A stretch of 64,000 bases of DNA from JBFXIE01 sp050176255 (GCF_050176255.1 NZ_JBFXIE010000009.1), one strand, 5' to 3'. Positions 16,754-25,613 are shown, numbered from the stretch's first letter. The notes: a model not told the origin generated them from the letters alone. A program made the numbers and translations.

Positions 16754-18190
16754 ATGGGCCACAAACTCAAAATCGCAGGATGGATATCGGTCGGCGTGGT
16801 GGCCGGAGCGCTCACCACGGTGTCGCTGCAGACCGTGGCGCGCGTTGCGATCTCCCCGCTGCCGCTTGAGGAGATTCAGCAGCTGTCCGCAGTGTTCGGG
16901 CTGATCAAGACAGACTACGTGGAGCCGGTCGATGACAAAAAACTCATCACCGACGCCATATCGGGCATGGTCTCCAGCCTGGATCCGCACTCGCAGTATT
17001 TCGACAAGAAGTCCTTCAAGGAATTTCGCGAAGGCACCACCGGTCGCTTCGTGGGCGTGGGCATCGAGATCACCCAGGAAGACGGCCTGATCAAGATCGT
17101 GTCGCCCATCGAGGGCTCTCCCGCCGATCGCGCTGGCCTGAAGACCAACGACCTGATCACGAAGATCGACAACACGGCCGTCAAGGGCCTGACGCTCAAC
17201 GATGCCGTCAAGCGCATGCGCGGCGAGCCCAACACCCAGGTGACGCTGACCATCCTGCGCAAGGACGAAAGCCGCAGCTTTCCGGTAACCATCACACGCG
17301 AGGAGATCAAGACCCACTCCGTCAAGGGCAAGGTGGTCGAACCCGGCTACGCCTGGATCCGCCTGTCGCAGTTCCAGGAGCGCACGGTGGACGACTTCGT
17401 GCGCAAGGTCGAAGAGGTGTACAAGCAAGACCCCGGCCTCAAGGGCCTGGTGCTGGATCTGCGCAACGACCCAGGCGGTCTGCTGGATGCCGCCGTGGCG
17501 ATTTCTGCCGCCTTTTTGCCGCCCGACGTGACCGTGGTGTCCACCAACGGCCAGCTGGCCGAGAGTCAGGCTGTATTCAAAGCCTCGCCCGAGTTTTATG
17601 TGCGCCGCGGCAGCGGCGACCCGCTCAGGCGCCTGCCGGCGGCCATCAAGACGGTGCCGCTGGTGGTGCTGGTCAACGAGGGCTCGGCCTCGGCCAGCGA
17701 GATCGTGGCCGGCGCACTGCAAGACCACAAACGCGCCACCATCATGGGCAGTCAGACGTTCGGCAAGGGCTCGGTGCAGACGGTGCGCCCGCTGGGGCCC
17801 GACACCGGCATCAAGTTGACCACCGCGCGCTACTACACGCCCAGCGGCAAATCCATCCAGGCCAAGGGCATCGTGCCTGACGTCATGCTGGACGAAACCG
17901 CCGAAGGCGACCTCTTCGCGTCGCTGCGCATGCGCGAGTCGGATCTGGAAAAGCACCTGACCAGCGGTCAGGGTGAGGAGGTTCAGGATGCCGCGCGCGA
18001 GAAGGCGCGCGAGCAAGCCCGCAAGCGCCTGGAAGAAGAAGCGAAAAAGCCCCTGGCCGAGCGCAAGCTGCCCGAGTTCGGCTCGGACAAGGACTTCCAG
18101 TTGGCCCAGGCCCTGAACCAGCTCAAGGGCCGCACGGTGCTGGTCAGCAAGACGCTGACCGAGCGCAAGGAAGAAAAGAAAGAAAACTGA
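16754..18190 (+). CDS. ctpA: S41 C-terminal processing peptidase
   Basis: This periplasmic serine protease of the Prc/CtpA family trims or degrades envelope proteins from their C-termini. From ATG 16754 (MGHKLKIAGW, with AAAGG upstream) the 478-residue product has an N-terminal membrane/signal segment (about 6-25). A PDZ domain follows at about 95-165 (GVGIEITQEDGLIKIVSPIEGSP), then the S41 core with the catalytic Ser in NEGSASASEIVAG near 313 and Lys in TFGKGSVQT near 338. The tail (about 405-478) is charged and coiled-coil-like. An in-frame start at 16592 would overlap gpmA and was rejected. A terminator follows. Confidence 0.94.
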   Translation: MGHKLKIAGWISVGVVAGALTTVSLQTVARVAISPLPLEEIQQLSAVFGLIKTDYVEPVDDKKLITDAISGMVSSLDPHSQYFDKKSFKEFREGTTGRFVGVGIEITQEDGLIKIVSPIEGSPADRAGLKTNDLITKIDNTAVKGLTLNDAVKRMRGEPNTQVTLTILRKDESRSFPVTITREEIKTHSVKGKVVEPGYAWIRLSQFQERTVDDFVRKVEEVYKQDPGLKGLVLDLRNDPGGLLDAAVAISAAFLPPDVTVVSTNGQLAESQAVFKASPEFYVRRGSGDPLRRLPAAIKTVPLVVLVNEGSASASEIVAGALQDHKRATIMGSQTFGKGSVQTVRPLGPDTGIKLTTARYYTPSGKSIQAKGIVPDVMLDETAEGDLFASLRMRESDLEKHLTSGQGEEVQDAAREKAREQARKRLEEEAKKPLAERKLPEFGSDKDFQLAQALNQLKGRTVLVSKTLTERKEEKKEN

Positions 18191-18216
18191 CGCAAGCCCC
18201 TGCGTCAACCCCTACC

Positions 18217-18251
18217 AAGGTCGGGCCTCTCCCGCAGAGCCCGGCCTTTTT
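18217..18251 (+). terminator. rho-independent terminator after ctpA
   Basis: AAGGTCGGGC pairs with GCCCGGCCTT across a 12-nt loop and runs into a T-tract. It lies 27 bp after the ctpA stop and just before the adenylyltransferase gene. Confidence 0.75.
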
Positions 18252-18269
18252 CACGCCCCGGCACCGCCC

Positions 18270-19034
18270 ATGAACGACGATCAACTTTTGCGCTACTCGC
18301 GCCACATCCTGCTCGACGAAATCGGCATCGAGGGGCAGGAGCGCATCCTTGCCGCGCATGTGCTGATCGTGGGCGCCGGCGGCCTGGGCTCGCCAGCGGC
18401 ATTGTTTCTGGGATCGGCAGGTGTCGGCACACTGACCCTGGTGGACGACGATGTGGTGGATCTGACCAACCTGCAGCGCCAGATTGCCCACACCAGCGAA
18501 CGCGTGGGCCAGCCCAAGGTCGAATCTGCGGCGCAGGCGGTGCGGGCCATCAACCCGCTGGTCACCGTGCGGGCGCTGCGCCAGCGTATGGATGCGGCTG
18601 CGCTGGACGCTCTGGTGGCCCAGGCAGACGTGGTGCTGGACTGCACAGACAACTACCGCACGCGCCAGGCCATCAATGCCGCATGCGTGGCGCAGCGCAA
18701 ACCGCTGGTGGCGGGCGCCGCCATACGGTTTGACGGGCAAATATCGGTGTACGACCCGCGCCAGGACGACTCCCCCTGCTACGCCTGCCTGTTCTCGCCC
18801 ACGGCGCAGTTTGACGAAGTGCAGTGCTCGACCATGGGCGTGTTTGCCCCCATGGTGGGCATCATCGGCACCATGCAGGCGGCCGAGGCGCTCAAGCTGA
18901 TTGCCGGGGTTGGCACCTCTCTGGCCGGGCGCCTGCTGATGCTCGACGGCCGCGACATGCAATGGACCGAGGTGCGCATGCAGCGCGATCCGGCCTGCCC
19001 CGTCTGCGGCGCCCACCAAGACAGCGGCGGGTAG
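18270..19034 (+). CDS. moeB: HesA/MoeB/ThiF-family sulfur-carrier adenylyltransferase
   Basis: This 254-residue E1-like enzyme should adenylate the C-terminal glycine of a small sulfur carrier (MoaD or ThiS) before sulfur transfer. The start MNDDQLLRYSRHILLDEIGIEG is typical. The nucleotide loop is GAGGLGSP (about 34-41), with NLQRQIAHTSERVGQPK and DCTDNYRTR following. Zinc cysteines are CYAC near 170 and CPVC near 243, and a cysteine in QCSTMG near 186 sits in the transfer position. No moaD or thiS partner lies nearby, so the molybdopterin and thiamine alternatives cannot be separated; MoeB is the commoner annotation. Confidence 0.88.
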   Translation: MNDDQLLRYSRHILLDEIGIEGQERILAAHVLIVGAGGLGSPAALFLGSAGVGTLTLVDDDVVDLTNLQRQIAHTSERVGQPKVESAAQAVRAINPLVTVRALRQRMDAAALDALVAQADVVLDCTDNYRTRQAINAACVAQRKPLVAGAAIRFDGQISVYDPRQDDSPCYACLFSPTAQFDEVQCSTMGVFAPMVGIIGTMQAAEALKLIAGVGTSLAGRLLMLDGRDMQWTEVRMQRDPACPVCGAHQDSGG

Positions 19035-19141
19035 GAATACGCCTACGCCTGGTGCACGCAGCCACTGGCACGCGCAGCGCACCCACGCGCCTACAGTGGC
19101 GCATGGCCCATGCTGGGCGTCTGCCCGAACAGGAATGCCCC

Positions 19142-19546
19142 GTGAAACTACGCACCTACATTGTCGAAGACAACGCCACCATCCGCGAGAACCTGATCGG
19201 AACCCTGGAGGAGCTGGCCGAGGTCGAGGCGGTCGGGGTGGCGGAGACAGAGGATGAAGGCAAGCAATGGCTTACCGCCCATCCCTCGCAGTGGGACTTG
19301 GCCATCGTGGATCTGTTTTTGCGACAGGGCAGCGGCCTGGGCGTTCTGGCCGCCTGCCGCGACCGCCTGAGCGACCAGAAGATCGTGGTGCTGAGCAACT
19401 ACGCCACGCCCGACGTGCGCATGCGTTGCGCCCAGCTGGGCGTGGATGCTGTTTTTGACAAATCCAATGAAATAGACGCACTGGTGGACTACTGCATACA
19501 GCGCAGCACCCAGAGCGCCCACCCCGGCCAGCTGCCGGCTGGCTGA
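19142..19546 (+). CDS. single-domain response regulator (receiver only)
   Basis: This 134-residue receiver has no output domain. GTG 19142 was chosen because AGGAA lies just upstream and KLRTYIVEDNATIRENL begins the fold; the longer frame from 18824 overlaps moeB. Acidic residues are in YIVEDN (about 5-10). The phospho-acceptor is Asp57 in LAIVDLF, and the conserved Ser/Lys positions are seen in VVLSNYA and FDKSNE. It probably acts as a phosphate sink or partner of the CHASE3 kinase next door. It is convergent with the NarL-type regulator, 31 bp away. Confidence 0.85.
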   Translation: MKLRTYIVEDNATIRENLIGTLEELAEVEAVGVAETEDEGKQWLTAHPSQWDLAIVDLFLRQGSGLGVLAACRDRLSDQKIVVLSNYATPDVRMRCAQLGVDAVFDKSNEIDALVDYCIQRSTQSAHPGQLPAG

Positions 19547-19577
19547 CCTTCACCACCTGACGCAAGCTGCGGCAGGC

Positions 19578-20210
19578 TCAGTCGATGAGTCTGTTCTTGA
19601 GCGCGTAATACGTCAGGTCGCTGTTGGACGAAAGCCCCATTTTCTCCATGAGCCGGGTGCGGTAGGTGCTCACGGTCTTCACCGAGAGCGACAGGGACTT
19701 GGCGATATCGCCCGCCGTCCCGCCCCGCGCCAGCTTGAGAAACACCTGGAACTCACGCTCGGACAGCTGCTCGTGCGGCGCTGCGCCCTCCTTGCGGTTG
19801 AGCTGCTGGGCCAGCAGGTCGGCGACGGCCGGCGTCAGGTAGCGACGCCCCATTGCGATGGTGCGAATCGCCTCGACGATCTCGCGCGGCTCGCACTCCT
19901 TGTTCAGGTAGCCGCTTGCACCCTGGCGAATCAGGTTGATCGCGTAATGCTCCTCGGGGTAGCCGCTCAGGATCAGGATGCCCATGTCCGGCGCCTTGGC
20001 GCGCAGCATGGCCAGGGCATCCAGTCCGCTGTGCCCGGGCATGGACAAGTCCATCACCAGCACATCCACCTCGTGCGCGCGCACCAGGTCGATGGCCTCG
20101 CGGCCGTTGGCGGCCTCGCCCACCACCCGCAAATCCACATGCTCGCCCAGAAACTGCCGCAGTCCCGAACGCACTATGGCGTGGTCATCCACAATGCCGA
20201 TATTGATCAT
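19578..20210 (-). CDS. NarL/FixJ-family response regulator
   Basis: A 210-residue DNA-binding regulator. The receiver (1 to about 120) has DD at 8-9, phospho-acceptor Asp54 in VLVMDLSMPG, and Lys near 104 in GYLNKE. A LuxR-type helix-turn-helix follows (about 145-205: LSEREFQVFLKLARGGT..DIAKSLSLSVKTVSTYRTRLM). ATG 20210 (MINIGIVDDH) was chosen for its AAGG site 6 bp upstream; the frame extends to 20456 but would overlap the kinase gene. It is divergent from the CHASE3 histidine kinase, its likely partner. Targets may include the small envelope genes at 21823-22844 (inference). Confidence 0.9.
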   Translation of the reverse strand: MINIGIVDDHAIVRSGLRQFLGEHVDLRVVGEAANGREAIDLVRAHEVDVLVMDLSMPGHSGLDALAMLRAKAPDMGILILSGYPEEHYAINLIRQGASGYLNKECEPREIVEAIRTIAMGRRYLTPAVADLLAQQLNRKEGAAPHEQLSEREFQVFLKLARGGTAGDIAKSLSLSVKTVSTYRTRLMEKMGLSSNSDLTYYALKNRLID

Positions 20211-20316
20211 TGAGCCTTCTTTCTCCGGCAACGCCTCAAGCGACCGGCATGGGTTCAGAATGCTTCGATGATATGCACCACCCCGCCGCCCCACAGCCCC
20301 CCGGAGTAACCCGCAC

Positions 20317-21651
20317 ATGAGTTGGACCCGCCTGCGCAAAGTGGCCATCAGTCTGCCGGTGGCGCTGCTGGCTGCGGCGCTGCTGTTGAGCATCAACGAG
20401 CTGGGGCACATGCGCTCGCACGAAGCCATCAAGGCGCTGGCCCGCTCACACGCCACGCAGGCCGCGCTCGATCAGCTGCTGCAGAACATGCTCAACGCCG
20501 AGACCGGGCTGCGCGGCTACCTGCTCACGGGCGACGAGCGCTATCTGCAGCCCTACCAGCAGGCTGTCACCACCATCGGTGCCGACCTGGAGGAGCTGCG
20601 CCAGGCCTACCAGCATGCGCCGCAAGACCAGGGCGAGTTTGCGCAGTTGTCACAGCAGGTCGCGCGCAGGCTGTCCGAGTTGAACCTGAGCCTGGAACTG
20701 CGCCGCCAGAACAACAACGACGCCTGGCAGTTCGTGCTGTCCACCGACGTGGGCAAGGAGAACATGGACGCCATCCGCGCCATTGCGAGCCGCCTGCTGG
20801 CGCGCAGCACGCAGCAAACCGAGAGCAACCGGCAAGACATACTGCACTCGCTGATGCTGTTGCGCATCGGCATCGCGGCCGTGGCAGTCACCGGGCTGCT
20901 GGCGTTCTACATGTACCTGCGCCAGACCAACGCCCTGCATGAAGCCAACGAGCGCCAGCAGCAGGCGCTGGCGCGCGAGCGCGACGGGCTGGAGCAGCTG
21001 GTGCGCGAGCGCACGGCTTCGCTGTCGCAGCTGGCCAACCACCTGCAGCAAGTGCGCGAGGACGAGCGCGCCCACCTGGCCCGCGAGCTGCACGACGAAC
21101 TGGGCGCGCTGCTCACGGCAGCCAAGCTGGATCTGGCGCGACTCAAGCCCCGCATCGATATGCAGGCCCCTGAGAACGCCGAGCGCGTGCAGCACCTCAC
21201 CGAAACGCTCAACAGCGTCATCGCGCTCAAGCGCCGCATCATCGAAAACCTGCGCCCGTCCTCGCTGTCCAACCTGGGGCTGACGGCCTCGCTGGAGATT
21301 CTGACGCGCGAGTTTGCCCGCAGCAGCAACCTGCAGGTGGACACCCACCTGGAGCAGGTCAGCCTGCCCGAAGCCTCACAGCTGACCGTCTATCGGCTGG
21401 TGCAAGAATCGCTGACCAACATCGGCAAATACGCCCAGGCCCGCAAGGTGCTGGTGTCGGTACACGACTACCCCAACCATGTCTCGGTGCAGGTGCGTGA
21501 CGACGGCAAGGGCTTTGACACCCAGCGCATCGGCCCTGGCGCGCACGGCCTGCTGGGCATGCGCCACCGGGTGGAAGCCGCTGGCGGGCGCCTGAACGTC
21601 AGCTCCACCCCCGGCGAGGGCACGCTGATCAGCGCGATGCTGCCCCATTGA
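20317..21651 (+). CDS. CHASE3-domain sensor histidine kinase
   Basis: A 444-residue inner-membrane kinase. TM1 is at about 10-27. A periplasmic CHASE3 sensor follows (about 35-175: LLQNMLNAETGLRGYLLTGDE). TM2 is at about 185-205 (LMLLRIGIAAVAVTGLLAFYMYL), with a short coiled coil, then a HisKA_3 dimerisation domain with His259 in LARELHDELGALLTA. An HATPase_c domain carries VQVRDDGKGFD and HGLLGMRHRVEAAGG. This is the NarX/DegS-type architecture that normally pairs with NarL-family regulators, such as the divergent gene at 19578. The signal is unknown. Confidence 0.92.
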   Translation: MSWTRLRKVAISLPVALLAAALLLSINELGHMRSHEAIKALARSHATQAALDQLLQNMLNAETGLRGYLLTGDERYLQPYQQAVTTIGADLEELRQAYQHAPQDQGEFAQLSQQVARRLSELNLSLELRRQNNNDAWQFVLSTDVGKENMDAIRAIASRLLARSTQQTESNRQDILHSLMLLRIGIAAVAVTGLLAFYMYLRQTNALHEANERQQQALARERDGLEQLVRERTASLSQLANHLQQVREDERAHLARELHDELGALLTAAKLDLARLKPRIDMQAPENAERVQHLTETLNSVIALKRRIIENLRPSSLSNLGLTASLEILTREFARSSNLQVDTHLEQVSLPEASQLTVYRLVQESLTNIGKYAQARKVLVSVHDYPNHVSVQVRDDGKGFDTQRIGPGAHGLLGMRHRVEAAGGRLNVSSTPGEGTLISAMLPH

Positions 21652-21690
21652 ACCAGCCCCATTGAACCGGCGCCCTTGAACCGGCGCCAT
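21648..21690. repeat. short imperfect tandem repeat after the kinase gene
   Basis: The block TTGAACC(A/G)GC followed by CCC or GCC occurs three times head to tail just after the kinase stop. It is too short to assign a role. Confidence 0.5.
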
Positions 21691-21822
21691 CGGTAGCCGG
21701 CGTCCTACAAAAACACGCGCTGGCCTCCCACGCACGCGCGGCAGCGCTGCTCCTACAGTGCAACTGTGCGCTCAGCGCACAACGGCACGGCTCCATGCTG
21801 CGCCGCACACAAGGAGTGGGTC

Positions 21823-21987
21823 ATGTTGCATTACGCAGTGGTTTTTTTGGTGATTGCCCTGGTGGCAGCGCTCTTAGGATTCAGCGGCATCGCCGCGAGC
21901 GCCGTCGGCATCGCCAAGGTGCTTTTCGTCGTGTTCCTGGTTCTGGCCGTGGCGACTTTCCTGTTCGGCCTGCTCAAGAAGAACTGA
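21823..21987 (+). CDS. DUF1328 small membrane protein
   Basis: A 54-residue protein with two hydrophobic segments (MLHYAVVFLVIALVAALLG and VGIAKVLFVVFLVLAVATFLF) and a short KKN tail, as in the DUF1328/YtjA family. ATG 21823 has AAGGAGTGG just upstream. Function is not established; members are often induced with stress genes. It is followed by two other small envelope-type genes on the same strand. Confidence 0.85.
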   Translation: MLHYAVVFLVIALVAALLGFSGIAASAVGIAKVLFVVFLVLAVATFLFGLLKKN

Positions 21988-22058
21988 GTCTCCGCCAGCG
22001 GGGCTCATGCTCCTGCAGCCCCACCTGCGGCCCCACCATTCATCCAAGGACTTTCCCC

Positions 22059-22448
22059 ATGACACTCGAGACTGCCACCCAGAAAGCTGCGCAGGCCGCG
22101 CACCAGGTCGCCGGCGACGTAGCCGACACGGCCGCCAGCGCCGCAGAGGCCACGCGCCGCATGGCCAATGACACGTTGGACATGGCCGAAAGCAGCGTGC
22201 GCCGCCTGCGCGCAGGCGCAGACCCGCTGATCGACGATCTGGCCTACAAGGCCCAGGACTTGGCCAGCCGCAGCATCGACTACTGCGCCCAGACCAGCGA
22301 GCGGGCGCGCCGCCAGTTCCATCAGGCAGGCGATGCCACCACGCGCTATGTGAACGAGCAGCCAGGCAAGTCTTTGCTGATGGCCGCCGCCGCGGGCGCC
22401 GCCTTGGCCACCCTGGCAATGTTGCTGAGCCGCCGCGGGCGCGACTGA
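22059..22448 (+). CDS. ElaB/YqjD (DUF883)-like membrane-anchored protein
   Basis: A 129-residue protein from ATG 22059, with AAGGA about 10 bp upstream. Residues 1 to about 95 are Ala-rich amphipathic helix (ATRRMANDTLDMAESSVRRLR). The C-terminus ends in one membrane segment, LLMAAAAGAALATLAMLL, and RRGRD, which fits C-tail anchored DUF883 proteins that associate with ribosomes or protect membranes in stationary phase in E. coli. The assignment rests on architecture and the YVNEQPGKSLLMAAAAG motif. It sits between the DUF1328 and BON genes. Confidence 0.8.
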   Translation: MTLETATQKAAQAAHQVAGDVADTAASAAEATRRMANDTLDMAESSVRRLRAGADPLIDDLAYKAQDLASRSIDYCAQTSERARRQFHQAGDATTRYVNEQPGKSLLMAAAAGAALATLAMLLSRRGRD

Positions 22449-22526
22449 CGCCCGCCACTTCCGGGGCCGCAGCCACGCCGGATGAGGGCCCCGCCATCTG
22501 AAACACCAAACCAAGAGGACAACACC

Positions 22527-22844
22527 ATGCCAACCGTACGCGCCATCGCCTTCGCCTTGCTGGCCGCCAGCGCCGTCGTCACCACCACCGGCTGCGCCGT
22601 CGTGCGCGAGCAGCAGACCGTGGGCTCTTATGTGGACGATGCGGGCATCACCACCGCCATCAAGGCCAGGATGATCGAAGACAAAACCGTCTCGGCCACG
22701 GCCATCAACGTGGAGACGCTCAACGGCACCGTGCAGCTGTCAGGCTTTGCCAAGTCGCAAGCCGAAAAAGACCGCGCCGAGGACATCGCCCGCGGCACCA
22801 AGCATGTGCGCAGCGTGCGCAACAGCATTGTCGTTCGGCCCTGA
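22527..22844 (+). CDS. BON-domain lipoprotein
   Basis: A 105-residue exported protein from ATG 22527 (AGAGG upstream). The signal peptide runs to a lipobox-like VVTTTGC near residue 23, implying lipid attachment. One BON domain follows (about 35-105: ITTAIKARMIEDKTVSATAINVETLNG and VQLSGFAKSQAEKDRAEDIA). BON domains, as in OsmY and DolP, bind phospholipid and help envelope integrity. It is the last of the three small genes after the CHASE3 kinase and is convergent with coaD. Confidence 0.88.
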   Translation: MPTVRAIAFALLAASAVVTTTGCAVVREQQTVGSYVDDAGITTAIKARMIEDKTVSATAINVETLNGTVQLSGFAKSQAEKDRAEDIARGTKHVRSVRNSIVVRP

Positions 22845-22864
22845 GCGCCGGACCACCCGCCAGG

Positions 22865-23353
22865 TCAGGGCTGCGCTGCCCTGGCCTGCAGCCGCTGCAG
22901 CACAGGGGCTGACACAAACTGCCCCACGTCGCCGCCCAGCGTGGATATCTCGCGCACCAGCGTGCTGCTGATGAACTGGTGGTGGCTGTCGGGCGTGAGG
23001 AACACCGTGTCGATCTGCGGCACCAGTGCGCGGTTCATGCCGGCCAGCTGAAACTCGTAGTCAAAATCAGTGCCCGAGCGCAGGCCCCGCACCATCACGC
23101 TGGCGCCGTGCGCGGCGGCAAACGCCGTCACCAGCCCGTCAAATGGCTGCACCTGCACCTGCGGGCAGTCGCGCAGCGCCTCGCGCGCCATGCCCATGCG
23201 CTCGTCCAGGCTGAACAGCGTCTTTTTGTGGTGTGCAATGGCCACAGCCACGATGACGCGGTCAAACAACTGCGCGGCGCGGCGCACCATGCCCTCATGG
23301 CCCAGGGTGATGGGGTCAAAGGTTCCGGGATAGACGGCGGTCACAGTCGCCAT
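22865..23353 (-). CDS. coaD: phosphopantetheine adenylyltransferase
   Basis: CoaD moves AMP from ATP to 4'-phosphopantetheine, the penultimate step of CoA synthesis. The 162-residue protein has AVYPGTFDPITLGHEGM with the T/HxGH site, MVRGLRSGTDFDYEFQLAGMNR, and ISSTLVREISTLGGD. The length is standard. It is downstream of rsmD on the same strand. It complements panB-panC elsewhere in the window: both belong to the CoA pathway. Confidence 0.96.
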   Translation of the reverse strand: MATVTAVYPGTFDPITLGHEGMVRRAAQLFDRVIVAVAIAHHKKTLFSLDERMGMAREALRDCPQVQVQPFDGLVTAFAAAHGASVMVRGLRSGTDFDYEFQLAGMNRALVPQIDTVFLTPDSHHQFISSTLVREISTLGGDVGQFVSAPVLQRLQARAAQP

Positions 23354-23429
23354 GGCGGGGGTCTCCTTGTGGTGCTTTGTGCTGCTGCGTGGCGCCCGGC
23401 GCGGGCACCAGGGGGCTGGATTATGCCTG

Positions 23430-23512
23430 CCATGGCGCCCGCAACCGCGTCAGGCCCGGCCAGGCTCCAGCGGCGCTGCGGCAAGCGCCTGCAGCTCCTA
23501 TATCGATAGCAA
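23430..23512. repeat. diverged boundary repeat copy (coaD/rsmD spacer)
   Basis: On the minus strand ATAGGAGCTGCAGGCGCTTG is followed by CGCTGGAGCCTGG. Both arms of the boundary element can be recognised but are diverged. Confidence 0.45.
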
Positions 23513-23513
23513 A

Positions 23514-24239
23514 TCAAGTACCCGCATCCGGCGCTGCCTGCAGGCGCTGCAGCAGGTGGGCATGGACGGCGCCCGCTTTCAGGTGGCGGTGCAGCGACAG
23601 CCCCAGGGGCGACAGTTGCTCCTGCGTCCAGGCCACGGGCGCCTCCAGATAGATGAAGCCATCCGGCGCCACGGCCCGCGCGGCGGCTTGCAGCGCCGGG
23701 GCAAACAGATCGCCGTCGAACGGCGGGTCAATCAGCAGCAGGTGCGTGCTGGCGGGCACGCACTGGCGCAGCGCGGCCACGCCGTCACCACGCTGCACGC
23801 GCACAGCCGTGGCCTGCAGGCGCTGGCGCAGGGTTTCCAGCTGCGCGGCCAGGGCGGCGTCGCCTTCCACCAGCAGCACGCTGGCCGCGCCGCGCGAGGC
23901 GGCCTCCAGGCCCAGCGCGCCGGTGCCCGCAAACGCATCCAGGCAGCGCCAGCCCGTCAGATCCTGGCCCAGCCAGTTGAACAGCGTCTCGCGCACGCGG
24001 TCGGGCGTGGGGCGCAGGCCGGGTCGGTTGGCCACGGGCAGGCGGGTGCGCTTCCATTGCCCGCCGATGATGCGCACCTCGCCCGCAGCCTTGGGCGCGG
24101 TGTCTTTTTTGGCGCTGCCCTTGGCTGTCTGGACTGCCTTGGCTGCTCCGGCTGCGGGCTCTGCCGCTGCAACGCTTTTGGCCGGACGGGCCAGCCGGCC
24201 CCCGGGCAGGGTTTCCAGGCGCAAGCTGGATCGGCTCAT
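23514..24239 (-). CDS. rsmD: 16S rRNA (guanine(966)-N2)-methyltransferase
   Basis: RsmD methylates G966 of 16S rRNA on the 30S subunit. From ATG 24239 the product is 241 residues. An Ala/Lys-rich N-terminal extension of about 50 residues (AAEPAAGAAKAVQTAKGSAKK) is longer than in E. coli. The core follows: RIIGGQWKRTRLP, RPTPDRVRETLFNWL, the SAM motif CLDAFAGTGALGLEAASRGA, and catalytic DPPF in LLLIDPPFDGD. The start overlaps the stop of the upstream M16 gene as ATGA, indicating translational coupling. Confidence 0.94.
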   Translation of the reverse strand: MSRSSLRLETLPGGRLARPAKSVAAAEPAAGAAKAVQTAKGSAKKDTAPKAAGEVRIIGGQWKRTRLPVANRPGLRPTPDRVRETLFNWLGQDLTGWRCLDAFAGTGALGLEAASRGAASVLLVEGDAALAAQLETLRQRLQATAVRVQRGDGVAALRQCVPASTHLLLIDPPFDGDLFAPALQAAARAVAPDGFIYLEAPVAWTQEQLSPLGLSLHRHLKAGAVHAHLLQRLQAAPDAGT

Positions 24240-25600
24240 GGCTGCCCCCCCACCACCACGGTCACCATGCGCTCGGGCTGCAGCTTGCGCTGCAGGGCGG
24301 CGCGGATGTCGGCCACGGTGAGGGCCTGCACGCGGTCGGTCCAGTGCTCCAGGTAGTCCAGCGGCAGGTCGTTGCGCGCAATGTTGACCACGTTGGCCAG
24401 CAGCTTGCGGTTGCTGTCGATGCGCAGCGCAAAGCCGCCGATCAGGTTGTCCTTGGCGGCGCGCAGCTCGGCCTCGGTCGGGCCGTCGGCCACAAAGCGT
24501 GCCAGCACGTCGCGCGTGACCTGCACGGCCTGCGCGGCTTGGTCGGGGCGGGTCTGCAGGCCCGCCACAAAGGCGCCGGCATGCAGGCCGGGCGAGAAGC
24601 TGCTGCCCACGCTGTAGGACAGACCGCGCTGTTCGCGCACCTCGTGGGTCAGGCGCGAGGTGAAGCCCCCGCCGCCCAAAATGTGGTTGCCCACCAGCAG
24701 CGCCAAAAAGTCCGGGTCGCTGCGAACGATGCCCGGCTGGCCCATCAGCACATGGGCCTGGGCCGAGTTGAAGGCAACGTCTTGCTGCGCCGCAGCAGCC
24801 AGCGGCGGCACCTCGGGCACGGGCGGCAGCGGCGCGCAGCCTGCCGCACCAGCCTGCTGCGCGGGCAGGCGCGCCAGCAGGGTCTGCACCAGTTGCTGCG
24901 CCTGCTCGCGCGACAGGGCACCCACGATGCTCACGCGCGCGCGGCAGGCCTGCAGGTAACGCGCATGAAAGGCCTGCAAATCGGCCACCTGGATATTGGC
25001 CAGGGTCTGCCCAGTGGCGCGCTGGCCGTAGGAGTGGCCGCCATAGACGGCGGTGGCAAAAGCCTTGCTGGCCACGGTGCCGGGGCGGGTGTCGGCTTCT
25101 TTGATGGAGGCGCTCCAGCGCTCGCGCTCGCGCTGCCACACGGCGGCGGCATAACTGGGCTGGCCCATCTGGCGCGCGGCCAGGCGGGCGGCGCGATCCA
25201 GCAGGTCGGGCTCGGTCAGCGAGCGCAGCGAAAACGCCAGGCCATCGCGCTCGGCGCCGGCCTCGAAGCTGGCGCCCAGGTCGGCCCAGGCCTCGCCCAG
25301 GTCGTTTTCGTCCAGCGCGCCCTCGCCCGGCGCGCCTGCAGTCACGCCCTTGGATGCCATCAGCGCAGCCGCCGCGGCCAGGCCCGCCTGGGGCGCGGGA
25401 TCACGGCGTGCGCCGGCGTCAAAGTCCACCTGCACATCCACCATGGGGATGGCCGGGCTTTCGACCAGCCACACGCGCGCGCCGTTGTCCTGCGTCCAGT
25501 GCTGGATGGGCAGCAGCGCCCAGGCAGATTGGGTATAAAAAACGGCTCCAGCGCTTACCAATAAAGCGCGAGCAGCTATATTTTTAATAGTATTTTTCAT
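24236..25600 (-). CDS. M16 peptidase-like protein lacking the zinc motif
   Basis: This 454-residue exported protein has the fold of the pitrilysin/processing-peptidase family. The HxxEH zinc site is absent: the equivalent region reads LAAAAALMASKG. The C-terminal half keeps the substrate-binding features GGGGFTSRLTHEVREQRGLSYSV. It is probably the non-catalytic partner of the active M16 gene just upstream (13 bp gap), like the alpha/beta pairs of the family. From ATG 25600 the signal peptide (about 1-28, MKNTIKNIAARALLVSAGAV) is encoded by a copy of the boundary repeat. It overlaps rsmD by 4 bp. Confidence 0.9.
   Translation of the reverse strand: MKNTIKNIAARALLVSAGAVFYTQSAWALLPIQHWTQDNGARVWLVESPAIPMVDVQVDFDAGARRDPAPQAGLAAAAALMASKGVTAGAPGEGALDENDLGEAWADLGASFEAGAERDGLAFSLRSLTEPDLLDRAARLAARQMGQPSYAAAVWQRERERWSASIKEADTRPGTVASKAFATAVYGGHSYGQRATGQTLANIQVADLQAFHARYLQACRARVSIVGALSREQAQQLVQTLLARLPAQQAGAAGCAPLPPVPEVPPLAAAAQQDVAFNSAQAHVLMGQPGIVRSDPDFLALLVGNHILGGGGFTSRLTHEVREQRGLSYSVGSSFSPGLHAGAFVAGLQTRPDQAAQAVQVTRDVLARFVADGPTEAELRAAKDNLIGGFALRIDSNRKLLANVVNIARNDLPLDYLEHWTDRVQALTVADIRAALQRKLQPERMVTVVVGGQP
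25535..25600. repeat. boundary repeat copy forming the M16 signal-peptide coding region
   Basis: On the minus strand ATATAGCTGCTCGCGCTTTA and TTGGTAAGCGCTGGAGCCG match the element. It lies inside the reading frame, starting about 17 nt after the ATG, and encodes IAARALLVSAGA. Confidence 0.7.
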
Positions 25601-25613
25601 ATGCTTATTTAGC

